Source of the DNA: Vicia villosa
Lineage: Eukaryota; Streptophyta; Magnoliopsida; Fabales; Fabaceae
Length of the DNA stretch: 64,000 nucleotides
NCBI RefSeq assembly: GCF_029867415.1
Contig: NW_026705001.1
Coordinates: forward strand, 1,642,501-1,706,500
Direction: 5' to 3'
Position numbers and translations under genes: made by a program. The stretch's first letter is position 1. Each line of letters opens with the position of its first letter. The notes under the pieces are model-generated. The model saw nothing but the letters and a program-made list of their open reading frames with translations, ran no database searches and had not been told where the DNA came from. Positions 43,761 to 54,850 of this stretch are shown here, in pieces.

Positions 43761-44902
43761 GATACTGAGGAAAATGTTGACCTGGGAGAGTTGGTCCTTG
43801 AAACGAGAAATGAAAGCACCAACCAATTTTATCTCCACAGAGCAGCTAAGTCTTGATACAAGTTGTCTCCAGCCGAGGACGGATTTTCTTCTCGAAATGT
43901 GTTCTCTTTTCAACGGGTTTTCTTCTCGGAATGAATCCTTTTGACAATGAAGATTGATTTGAAGAGTTTCCTCTTCCCCAACAGAAGATGTTATTGACAA
44001 TCAGTCGAGTATATACCCCGGTGTTGTCACCCTCAATGTGGTCATCTCTACTATATGTCTATTCCGTTAGCATACGCATAACATTTATTCATGCATTCAT
44101 ACTTTCATACATTTGCATCTTGTTAATATGAGAAAATCATTTCACCCCAAGCGATGTCTTTACTCCTTCCACTTAAGCGTTAGCTTTAGGCAGAAAGACG
44201 CATAATCCTTGTGTTTCCCCAGAGAGTTTGTTCCTCACGGGAAGATCTTATTTTAGCTTATTCATCTATCTCTAGATAGGATGAACCCCCATTTTGAGCT
44301 CAGTCCTCAGTGGGAAGTGTCTTGTTTGGATGTATCTTTCTAAATCCGTCTTGGATTGAACTTCGTCTCCAGCAGATATAATTATTTGGATCAGCGAATC
44401 CTGGATTCTAAGAGTGCATTTATTTTGCACGTTTGAAGGATTTATTTATGGTTCCTCATAAAGTTGGATTTATATACACCGCAGTTGTTATTACAATTAC
44501 TTTCAGATTTATTACCCGACAACAAGTGATGGTCTCTTTATTTGAGCAACTTGTATGTCCCAGATTTCCTTCTTAAAAGAAGATGACAGTCTCTACGAGC
44601 AATCAAATTACTTCCGGTGAAGAAACTTGTGGATGATTGGTCTTCCAGCGTAAGAGACAGTTCATGATAAGAGTTCCAATAGATGGTGATCCTTCTCAAG
44701 CTGATGAAAACAGTCTGTTGTAGAACATGGTAGTTATCCCTTATGAATGGAAGTCTCCCCAGCAGTCGAGACAATTCATATTGAAGTTTGTTCTTTCCCA
44801 ATGAAAGATAGGTCTCTCAGCATCAGAGATAGTTCATTGAGGAGCCCGATGTTTTCCTTCCCCAGTAGGTAAAAACCTCTCATGGTGAAGATTAACCTTG
44901 TT

Positions 44903-45245
44903 CTAAGAGAATCCAGAACCCCTTTTAACCTTGTTGTATGAGAACCCATAGCTTGGCGATGTGTTACGTGTGAATCCATAACATATCTTTGTCATTGCGA
45001 GATAATCCGTAATTGACCCCCTTTTGTTCTGAGAGAATCCAGAACCCTTTTAAACCTTGTTATCTGAGAATCCATAGGTTGGTGTTGTATTATGTGTGGA
45101 CCCATAACATATCTTTGTCGTTGCGAAAGAAGTCGTAATTGACCACTTTATTTCTGAGAGAATCCAGGACTCCCTCTTAAACCTTGTTGTGTGAGAATCC
45201 ATAGCTTGGTGTTGTGTTATGTACCCATAACTGTTTCTCTGTATC
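44903..45245 (+). repeat. Tandem repeat of about 126 bp, 2.7 copies
   Basis: Units start at 44903, 45029 and 45154 with CT(A/G)AGAGAATCCAG. Each continues through TTAACCTTGTT, GAGAA(T/C)CCATAG, CCCATAAC and TCGTAATTGACC-like segments. The third unit is partial and diverged. Confidence 0.85.
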
Positions 45246-45435
45246 GAGGAAATTATTATTTGCGTCTGGTAGTTCTATGAGAATCCAAAATTTACCAAAG
45301 TTTGTTGCAGTATTCTTCCCCACAACAGTTAGGTCTCTCCAAGTGTCAGGGACTGCTCATTGTATATCCCCAGTAGATATGGTCCATTTCTCCTAAGAGA
45401 GGATGATTGTTTACTTGTTTATTCCATGTATGAAA

Positions 45436-45439
<4 letters not shown>

Positions 45440-45495
<56 letters not shown>
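45440..45495. repeat. (TA)n(GA)n microsatellite
   Basis: TA from about 45440 to 45476 and GA from 45477 to 45495, directly against the left end of the MITE at 45497. Confidence 0.92.
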
Positions 45496-45496
45496 G

Positions 45497-45890
45497 AGGG
45501 ATCAAATTACACCCGAAGAGTTACACCACGAGTTACACTCGTTCAATAACTACATCTCAAATTAATATTTTTTAAATTTAACCGTTGGATTGAAACATAA
45601 TATCATATAGATCATACCTATAAAGTTTGAGCTTAATTTATAATGATTTACTATGTCATTGAATCACATCAAAATTAACGTTATATGAAAGCTCATTTTA
45701 ACGTTAATCTTTGGATATCTTGATGATATAGTAAATCATTATAGATTAAGCTCAAACTTTATAGGTATGATCTATATGATATTATGTTTCAATCCAACGG
45801 TTGAATTTAAAAAATATTAATTCGAGATGTAGTTTTTGAACGAGTGTAACTCGTGGTGTAACTCTTCGGGTGTAACTCTTAGGGTTCAAA
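45497..45890. mobile_element. MITE with about 165 bp terminal inverted repeats
   Basis: The left arm (from AGGGATCAAATTACACCC) and the reverse complement of the right arm (ending CTTAGGGTTCAAATTG) agree over about 165 bases, including GAGTTACACCACGAGTTACA, TTTAACCGTTGGATTGAAAC and TATAAAGTTTGAGCTTAAT, around a roughly 65 bp centre. The right end has about 10 extra bases relative to the left. It is non-coding. Target-site duplication is obscured by the microsatellite, so the superfamily is unknown. Confidence 0.82.
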
Positions 45891-47438
45891 TTGTGCTATC
45901 ATTTTGTATTTAAGTCCCTTCTACCGTGCTGAGATGAAGATCCCTTCTTCCCTTCATCGGGTATTAGGAACTTAAATAGGGGCAACTGTTATACCCCAAT
46001 TTTTGATCACTGAGATCTTACCCTATTTCAAATAGTAGGATCATCATCATCATTATCATTATGCATACATCATTTACTAACAAAAATACCAAAAAATTGT
46101 TGTTTGTTGCTTGTGTTCTAAGACAAGAGACTGGTCAAGAGGAGACTGAGCAAATTAGGGTTTTTGAGGCCCACAGAGGAATTCAAACATTCTCCTATGT
46201 TCAAATGATTCTTCCATCAAAATCAAAGCCCGAGGATGGCCTAATTCAAGATCAACAACTTTTAAACTCATCTGGTACCCAAATCAGGGTTTTGACCTAA
46301 TTCATCTAGAGAGTTGACTTTTAATCAAGACATAGCTCCGTGGCTCAAACTGTGATTCAAGGGTCTCAAAATCAACATTACGATCTATTCACATCATTCA
46401 TTTGAAGATGAGAGCTTGATTCATAAGGAATCCACAAAATTACAATTCATCTAGAAAAAGTCAACTATGTGGGTCAACCTTTGACTTTTGGGAAAATTGG
46501 TCGACCATGGACTTTCGAAGATCAAAATCATCAACATATGATTATTGAAGTCATTTGATCAAGAAAAATCAATAAAATCAATCAAGAATCAAAAAGTCAA
46601 CAAAAGTCAAAATTAGGGTTTTAAGTGATTTTGGCCTCATTTTGGGAACTTCAAATTTCACCTACAAATTCTAAAATCTCCCAACATGAAAGTTGTAGAT
46701 TTTGATCAAACAAACAACTTTTTCACTAATGGCAATTCATCAAAAAGTGATTAATTTGAGAGATATTGGATTAAGTTTATGTTCAAAAAACTTGGAAATT
46801 TTAAGTGTTTTAACATGAATTTCTTCCAACTTTGTGACCATTTTTCACCATGATCCAAAAGGAGTTTGAGAAAACTTTTAACAAGTGGATTGAAGTATGT
46901 AGCAAGGGCTTTCCAAAGGGACCATTGGCATGGAATTTGATTACTTGAGCTATGAGATATGATTTTGCAAAGAGAGCTCCATGACACTTGAATTCAAGCC
47001 ATGGAAGTGAAGAACAAAGTTTGAATTTTGATTCAAATCTGAAGAATCTTCAAAGTACAGGTCCTCTAACTTGTTTAACACACCATAATAAAAAGATTAC
47101 ACTCTCTTTTGATCTATTATCCAAGTGCTTAAGGCATTATCTAAGTGATCATTCCATTAATGGCATAAAGATCACACTTCCATTTTGAAAAAAAGGCTTT
47201 AAACACAACAACTCTTGTCTTGAGCCATTACATGGTTCCCTTTGCAGAAAAATAATTTCAAACACAACAAGTAATCTCTCCATACTCAGAAAACGTCATT
47301 GCAAGCATGCTTGACCCTTGTACCACACCATTGGAAACACAATTTTCTCATTTCATCACAAACAATCAATATGGTACAAGTATCACATGGGAGCTCAAAT
47401 GGATCAGATTTTTCCCTCCACAAACCCTAATTTTGGCC

Positions 47439-47446
47439 TATAAATA
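47439..47446 (+). promoter_or_regulatory. TATA box of the long LTR
   Basis: TATAAATA in the context CCTATAAATAGAGGGCA, the best TATA motif I noticed in the repeat part of the window. The sequence about 30 bases on (TTGCATCACTTACACC) is a plausible start site, so the U3/R boundary would lie near 47475. The nested LTR at 47626 falls about 150 bases downstream, inside the presumed R/U5. Confidence 0.5.
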
Positions 47447-47625
47447 GAGGGCATTGCCCATTGCATCACTTACACCAGAATTCTCCAAGTGGCCATTCAA
47501 CTTGAAATTCTCCTTCTTTCTAACTTTGCATTTTTTAAGTTATTTTGAGTTCCATAAGTTCTGGGTGTCAACTAAGCTTTCAAACAACTTCTAATCATCA
47601 TTTAGAAGCTGTACATCATCTCCAC

Positions 47626-49825
47626 TGTAACACCCCAAATCTACCCAACGAATATTTAATAAAATCAGAGTGCGGAAATTCAACATACAATTGGGATTCA
47701 ACGTAAAACAACAAACAACTTAATCACATATATCATAGATACATAGCACATAACTCGGATGAACCGATAAAACCTGTTTACTCTTTTAAAAAATAAAAAC
47801 AACTTTTATTAATAATAATAATAATATCAATTATTCAACTTCACTTCGCATAATATTTTTATTAAACTAAAACAACTTCACCAACATCATATTACTTCAT
47901 AAATTCCACTTAAAAGTTAACAACTTATAGTTATAACAACAATTAAAAGACAATCGTTCATCCCCCGAGTGCTACGTATCAGAGCAAGACCCAACTCGAA
48001 CTAACAGCAACTAAAGACTTCATAAAATCACTTCAAACTCCCACCGCTATCTTGAGTACCTGTCCATTTCCCATGGTAGGGAAACATCATTCAGAAGGGG
48101 TGAGATATCCAACAATATAAACAAGCGTATGATAAATAATATATTAGGATTAAATCATACAAAATTATCACTTCACAGTCATAAAACTATAAATCACTTC
48201 ACATCGCAAAAATCAACTCATGTCACTTCAAATGAGACACAACTGTGCATATGCATGTGGTACCCAGGGCTTCAGCCCCCATCGCCAATTGCCAGTTAAA
48301 CAGAGGCATCAAGGCATAAGCCTTCGTCGCTAATTTGCCAATCCAGGCCGTCGCCAAAATATGCAATGTATGCAACTCGATAATGCACATCACACAACAT
48401 ACAACATAAACAACAAATCCTCGTCGCCAGGCATAAGCCTATATCACCAATTCATTTACCAATAATTAGTGGTAAATATCGTCACTGAAACATCCTGCAA
48501 CTTCGCATAAAACAACAAAATATAGCAACATACACATCACTGATAAATCCCAAAGAAAATAGCAGCCCATCGTATTCAACATAATGCACGAAACAACTAA
48601 TATACAACAACGTCATAATAATTTCATACTCATTCAACACTCTAACAAAATATTTTTATTAACTTATTCTATACTCTTAACTCGCGAAAATTTATAATAA
48701 TTAATAATTATAACTCGACAGAGTTTCCAAGAACTCTAAATAATTCTATAATAATCTCTACAACTCTAAAGTGCCAAAAAAAATACTCTACTGACAACAT
48801 CTAGCAATTTTCTGCAACTAATTCCTCAATAATAATAATTATAAACCCTAGGTTAATTTTCCACCACCATTGATTGAACTTTTATATCCTTATTCACCGA
48901 CGTCAATCAATTTCAACATTCAACAATACAATCACAACACACGAAACAGAGGCAATCATACAACCATAACCCCCACATATCATTAATCATAATCTTGTTT
49001 ATAGAGCTAGAACCCCACCCTTACCTTGGATATGAGATTTCTCAACTCTCCCGGTTGCCATAGCTTATGCCGCCGCTTCCATCTTTTCTCCGAAAATCTT
49101 TTCTAACAACGTGCAGAGACGCAACAAAAACCTGTTCGGAAATCGCTTTGTCAGACGGACTTAAAATCATCAAAACGAAAATCGCTCCGGTCAGAAGTTA
49201 CCTCTACGCGTCTGGAACATTGTGTCCAAGAACCGCGAAGATCCAACGGTTGGATTGGGAGAAACGTCTGTTTTACTAAGGTGTCTCACTGCAGAAACTT
49301 GCTGCGAAAATTGGACTTCCTCTAGCTTTTCTCTTCCGTCATGGCTCTCTTCTTCACCTCTCCTCCAAACCCTATTCCTCTTTGTGTTATGATAGTTCTT
49401 CCTTCTTCCAATTCTAAATCCAACATAATTGGGCCTAAGTTACATACCCCCTCCTTACATCACAACAACTCAAATTAAATCCAAAGTTATTTTTAAGCTC
49501 ATTAATAAAATAACACTTCAACTTTATTTCACCAAATTAATCCGATTAATTACCATGCCAACTTAATAAAATAATTCCGACTTCGTCGATAAAATTCGAA
49601 TTAAATACAAATAGTCCAATATTAATAATAATATTATTTCTTCAACAAAATCAACTTTATTAATTCTCCGACTAACCGAATAAAATCCAACTTTAACTTA
49701 ATAATCCAAATACGCTTCCCAAAATAATACCGACAATTCCGATTGATCCTCGAACTTCGATTAAATCCAATGATTAAATTCTTAAATAATTTAATTAACT
49801 AATTAGTTAAATTCGGGGCGTTACA
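47626..49825 (-). mobile_element. Solo LTR of a Ty3/gypsy element, nested
   Basis: The 2200 bp unit has ends TGTAACACCCC and GGGGCGTTACA and is flanked by identical 5 bp duplications TCCAC (47621-47625 and 49826-49830). It has no internal region. Its conserved segment near 47960-48000 (CCCCGAGTGCTACGTATCAGAGCAAGACC) is the reverse complement counterpart of GGTCATGCTCTGATCTTGTAACACTGGGGG in the LTR at 57395-59464, so the two are distantly related families in opposite orientation. A solo LTR is the usual product of recombination between the two LTRs of one element. Confidence 0.9.
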
Positions 49826-50756
49826 TCCACCACCTTCCAAAACACTTCCAACCCAAAATCACCTTCAAACCTCCATTAAAGAGCCATTTGAAGCCTTAAC
49901 CTTCCAAATCTCGAACCATACACACATTGGCCAAACTATCACTTTAAACACCTTCTATATACCATATAGAAGCAATCCCAATCATCCTTTGAGACCTGTA
50001 ACCTCTTGAGCATCAACTTCCATTTTTACATACCTCACTTGCATCAAGAGTCAAGTTAAGCCATATAGCCCATTTCAATCCAAACCAATCATTCAAATAC
50101 CTCACATATCACTCATTGAAGCTATTTAAATCATAAAATAGCATATGAAACTACATAATCATCATTCACCATTGTTACTTGCTTGAGTTTTAGGTACTAT
50201 CGGTTTCAAGGTTCCAGGCCCTTTCAATCCATCCTAAGCATTTAGTTAGCATCATTGGAAGTTAATGAAATTATCCAGGTCATCAGCATACTCCTGTAAC
50301 ATTTCCAAGGTCAAATTTGATCACTTGATCAGAGGTACATTTCTGAAACTTGCATCCATTCATTTAGGTGCTCATTTACATAAAACTTGATACAAATTAA
50401 TTTAGAATCATATAGGGATTAATAGCCCTAAAGTTTTAGGGCTTGATTGTTTGTGTTAAGAATTTAATTTTGAAAACAAATTTTAGGGTTCTTAGTATTT
50501 TCTCAGAAATTCAAGAGCTAGGGTTTGAATAAATTGTTGATAGGTACATGGTTAGATTCATATCTTAATGCTGAACATATTGATGTCTTGTTTTTGTTAA
50601 AATTGGTTGAGATTTGAAGAAGTTTGATTTTGAAACCATGGATGTTGTTGTTGTTGGATGAGGAAGAAGAAGATGAAGTTTGGCTCCATTTTCCATTTTC
50701 AAATGTTAGTTTATTTTATATTTAATTGAAGATGTTTTAGTAACGACTACATCGTT

Positions 50757-50836
50757 ACAGCTGAGTTGGTTAAGTGTGTGTGTGTGTGCATTGTGTGACC
50801 CTTAGGTATGGGGTTCGAACCCCCCTCGCCCTAGAC
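50757..50836 (+). repeat. tRNA-like module 1 (A box / B box) in the long LTR
   Basis: CAGCTGAGTTGGTTAAG resembles a tRNA D-arm with a polymerase III A box. It is followed 36 bases later by GGGTTCGAACCCCC, a strong B box with T-arm pairing. Between them is a (GT)n stretch instead of an anticodon stem, and there is no acceptor pairing, so it is not a working tRNA. It could be a tRNA-derived SINE head or tRNA relic. Confidence 0.5.
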
Positions 50837-50926
50837 CTTTTGCTCTTTTATTTTTTTTTTTTACATTTTCTCCTCTTGTTTTTCTATGTAATGAATTGTA
50901 GGGGCCCAATGACAAGCACTTGCGCT

Positions 50927-50995
50927 TGGCTCAGTTGGCTAAGTTTTGAGTAGCAAGTGTGAGGGCCTGAGTTCAAACCTCATCAAGGCCAAAAC
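50927..50995 (+). repeat. tRNA-like module 2 in the long LTR
   Basis: TGGCTCAGTTGGCTAAG, then GAGTTCAAACCTC 25 bases on, repeats the A-box and B-box layout about 165 bases after module 1. TTGGC and CAAGGCC could pair weakly at the ends. The sequence is not identical to module 1, so both may derive from separate tRNA-like insertions or from an old duplication. Confidence 0.45.
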
Positions 50996-51828
50996 TTAAT
51001 TTTTTAACACTTGTTTATTTCAATTTTATTTAAACTTTGAAAAATCACTAAAAATAGGAAAATTAATCTTTTTAACTTAATTTTTTTTTGTGTTGTTTAT
51101 TCATGTTGTCTATTTTTATATTATGATTAAAAATCCAAAAAAAATATTATTTATTTCTGCCATTACAAATTAATTAAAAACAAGTCCTTTTTAGGTGTTT
51201 TAAAATATCAAAAAATCATTTTTCTTTTTAATATTTTCTTCAAATAAATTGCTAATATTTTTATGAGTATTATCTTAGGATTAAGAACATGTCTTCTTGA
51301 TTTTATCATGAACTCTTAGACCAATTCTCTTTTAGAAATTGGTATTTTAATCATTAAAAAAATCAATTAGGTTTAGGTGTGATTTCAAAACCCTAATTCA
51401 AGAACTTCTTGATCTTTGTTTATCCATGTTAAATGTGATTTGTTTACCTTGGTCGTTATTTTTTGTCCATGTACATATACTTGTTGATTTTCATCTTTGT
51501 ATTTTTGGTACTTGTTATCCATTGTATTATCAATGTATATACTTTGTTTACTAACCCACATGCATGAGATTCAAATCCATCATTTATCATATTCATTCAT
51601 ACATGAATTAATCCAAAGGTATTAAACATCATTGTCCATTATCATTTGAAGATTATCATACTCACTTGTTTGTCTTTTGCGACACATGTTATCACACACA
51701 CACACACTTGAGGTATCCATTGATTGATTACTTAAAGTTGTTGAAAAATCCAAAGGAATGGGAATGGTATTGATTAAAATTGTCAAGGTACTCAAACTCT
51801 TTTCCAAATCTCTTTTACTTTGTGTTTA

Positions 51829-52096
51829 GTATTGTTAAAGCTTTGCACTTGTTTTAAAAATGGTTTTGTATTGTTAAAGCTCAGCCCTTTTAAACTCACT
51901 CTTTGGTTTTGTATTGTTAAAGCTCAACCAACCCTTTGTTTTAAAACCTTGGTACTAAGAGAAGAATTATTCCCGGTGAAACTACTCTTGGCCCATTGAC
52001 CTTGTATTGTTAAAGCTTGGTCCCTTTTTATTAAACTTGTTAAGTATTGTTAAAGCTTAACATTTTAAAAAACATCGAGTATTGTTAAAGCTCAAC
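51829..52096 (+). repeat. Six spaced copies of GTATTGTTAAAGCT in the long LTR
   Basis: The 14-base word (A/G)GTATTGTTAAAGCT(C/T) occurs six times in about 270 bases at unequal spacing (about 35-90 bases), always in the same orientation, with unrelated sequence between. The exact conservation of the word against diverged spacers is unusual for a decaying tandem array. Confidence 0.8.
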
Positions 52097-52481
52097 ACCC
52101 AAAAAGATTTTGGCCACTTTAGCTCTTTTATTTTCCTTTTTAAGAGGAACTACAAAAGCTCTGACTTCCCTATTGTTAAATGGGTATGTAGGCCTAAGAT
52201 GCGATATCTTATCAAGCTCACTTTCAAAAAACTTCTTTTCCCATCCCTACACTCTATTTAAACAAAACCACATATGCTTTTTCAAAATAAATGTAAACAA
52301 AAACAACAATATTTTCAAAAAGGTTCCTATGGGATACCATAGATATGAGGGGTGCTTAAAACTTTCCCCCTGTATAACAAACCCTCTGTACCCAAATCTC
52401 TGATAAGTTTATTAGTTTTGATTTTAAAACCTTCTGTGGATTTTATTCGCTCTCTCTCCCATTCCTTTTGGAAACAATAAA

Positions 52482-52769
52482 GCGCGGTGGCGACTCTGTT
52501 TAAAACAAATGAGCTAAGTCTTTCCCGTGGCTTTAGTCTCACCAATTTCAGCGCTACATAAACAAAATACAAATAATTAAACCTTGATTCAAGCACAACT
52601 AGAGGGTTGTGACTGAGTCTGAGAAGAAAATGGTGCTCCACTCCCGGCTGCAGTTTCAGTAAATCCTAAAATACATTTAAAAACAACTATCAACAATATA
52701 TTACATAATAAGTTAAACAACTACACTTAAAGAAATATATATGTAATACCTAGTAAAGCATCTTCAGAA
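52482..52769. other. Junction between the LTR and the hAT relic
   Basis: Begins TGGCGACTCTGTTTAAAACAAATG and passes AATTTCAGCGCTACA, either the last part of the LTR or the element leader, then becomes unrelated sequence at about 52560. No gene. Confidence 0.45.
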
Positions 52770-54850
52770 ATCTCATACTCCTCGTTGAATTCCAATTTAT
52801 TGAATTAGTAAAAGGAAGGCCTTAACCAATTTTGAGCACAAAATAAAGTCTCGATCATTCCTGGTTTGAGAGAGCTTCTATATACCTTTAAAAGCACTCT
52901 CAAAAGCCACAATTGAGACTGGTGTGGGCATGATATCTCTAACTATTTGGGACAGAACTGGGTATTGACTAGCATTATCTTTCCACCAAAAAAGAATGTC
53001 AAACTTTTCTTTATCCTTTTCATTAAATGTTAAACATTTTCCTTCAATATAACTCTAAAGTTTAGTTTCTTCTTCCACTGAATAAATAGACATCAAATGT
53101 TCCTGAAAGGAATTTTCTCTAGCTACATATATGGGTACTTCGTCGCTGGCAGCTGTTTCACCATGGGAAACAGTCGTTGCAGCTGAGGGAACTGTGCCTT
53201 CAATAGTGTCATATGCTTGCTGGTAAAGATTAAACATTTTTAAAAGGTTGTCATTGATATCTTTTACAAGAGTTTTCTTAGTGGTTGAATCTTTTCCATA
53301 CATATCATTAAAGCACCATTCCACATATCTTAACTTATATCGGGGATAAAAAATAATACCAAAATATAGGAGTTGGTTCATCTTAGTGATATCAACCCAG
53401 TATTTACTAAACTTTTCCAACATGTCCCCTGTCACTTTAGCAAACAATCCATTAAGGTCCATGTTTAATTTCTTAACTTCAATGTAGATTTCAGCCAAGA
53501 ATGGAAGCAAACTTGCTTTGTTGAAACAGAAAAACCTTCGTCGCTTCACAATATTTCTTCAAAAACTTAATAAAAACCCTAACATTATCCCAATCTTGAC
53601 TACTAGGGGAATCACCGTCAAAGAACTCCCTATAGTCTTTATTATCGTCTTCTAGCTCATCAAAAGTTGTTTGAAACTTCTCAGCCGCATCTAAAATCAA
53701 ATATGTCGAGTTCCATGTAGTTGAAACATCAAGACATACTGACTTCTTACATGTAATCCTGTCATATTCCACACATTCCTTGAACTTTAAAGCTCTATGG
53801 GGTGAAGATCTTACAAACCTAATTGCATTTCTAACACTTGAAAATGAGGTGTTGGCTACTTTTAATCCATCCCTCACAACCAAATTCAGTATATGAGCAC
53901 AACACCTCATTTGAAACCCAAACCCATCCATTAAAAGTTCATTCATATTTCTTACTTTCTGCTCTAAATATTGAACAACAACATCATTTGATGTCTCATT
54001 ATCTACCGTGATGGTAGAAACATTTCTCAATCCCCACTCCTTCAATACATCCTCAACCTTCTTTCCAACAATTGTACCATGGTGGTTTGGAATAATGGTA
54101 AAGATAATTATCTATTCTTTGGTAATGCCAATCCCTATCAATAAAATGGGCTGTGAGGGTCAAGTAGTTTAGATTTTGGACAGACGTCCAACAATCTTTT
54201 GTAATTGCCACCCTAACACAAGCAGACTTAAAAAATGCTCTCAACCTCACTTTCTCATTAAGATGCAATTGAAAATAGTCCATAGCTACGGTTTTTTCTG
54301 ACGGTATAGAAAATTGGGGTTGCATTTGCTTGTAGAAGTACTTAAACCCATTTCATTCAATTGTAATAAATGGTTTCTCATCCAAAATGATAAAATAGGC
54401 TAACCTTTTTCTACAACATACAGGATCAAACCTAGAACTTGCTGGAACCAACCTAACTCCTTGAGTTGTTGAGTATGTCAAGATTTTTTGGGTATGGTCA
54501 GTAGAGACATTCAGTGGATACTTGGGACATATTTTCATGTGAATCTTTAAGTTTGAAGTTCCATGTTTCTTAGAGTCACACATGTACATTTGATGGCAAT
54601 ACTTACATGCGGCAGTTGGTGGGTCACTACGAAGAATAGGTTTAAAGTGATCCCATACTTTAGATCTCTTTCTATTACCATTTACATTAGGTCGTCCTTT
54701 CTTTCGGCCAATTAGTGGAATATTTGTGGCTGGTTCAATAGGTATTGTTTTTGTTGGTACATTAGGTGAGGTTGGTGTATGAGCATTAGGTGGAGAATGT
54801 TTATTGAGAATTGGATTTCTTGCTCCATAATGATGTGTATTATTAGTCAA
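52770..54850 (-). pseudogene. hAT transposase (zinc finger BED, RICESLEEPER-like), broken
   Basis: From 54850 downward: a start MTNNTHHYGARNP; a BED zinc finger with KVWDHFKPI, CKYCHQMY and HMKICPK (54600-54530); DCWTSVQNLNYLTLTAHFID near 54150; VDNETSNDVVVQYL and CCAHILNLVVRDGLK near 53990-53860; DVSTTWNSTYLILDAAEKF; the DUF4413-like LNGLFAKVTGDMLEKFSKYW (53400); and a C-terminal dimerisation block YPVLSQIVRDIMPTPVS at about 52930. At least five breaks (stops at about 54353, 54053, a frameshift near 53540, stops near 53045 and 52880) make it inactive. Terminal inverted repeats were not identified. Confidence 0.88.

Larger units (their letters stand above)
43761..45987 (+). mobile_element. 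3' non-coding end of an Ogre/Tat-like Ty3/gypsy element
   Basis: There are no long frames. The region leads into the purine-rich AAATAGGGGCAAC and then the LTR start TGTTATACCCC at 45988, so it is the segment just before a 3' LTR. Its body repeats phrases such as CCCCAGTAG/CCCCAGCAG and TCTCTCAGCATCAGAG, and contains a 126 bp tandem array. Long, repeat-bearing 3' untranslated regions are a known feature of Ogre/Tat elements in legumes. A MITE (45497-45890) and a microsatellite are inserted in it. Upstream coding parts are absent. Confidence 0.6.
45988..52481 (+). repeat. Long LTR of an Ogre/Tat-like gypsy element, with a nested solo LTR
   Basis: It starts TGTTATACCCCAATTTTTG after a purine-rich tract. 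The right end is near AATAAAGCGCGG, followed by TGGCGACTCTG, which resembles the primer-site start of legume Ogre-type elements; the exact end is uncertain and could lie up to about 52560. Removing the nested LTR (47626-49825 plus 5 bp) leaves about 4.3 kb, a size seen in this lineage. Inside are a TATA box, tRNA-like modules and six spaced TATTGTTAAAGCT motifs. Beyond the LTR the element does not continue: the hAT pseudogene follows. Confidence 0.6.

Noticed and set aside
49067..49279. 70-codon plus-strand frame beginning MPPLPSFLRKSF
   Set aside because: Lies inside the solo LTR; no motif.
50757..50995. Two possible tRNA genes
   Set aside because: A and B boxes only; no acceptor stem or anticodon arm, so listed as tRNA-like modules.
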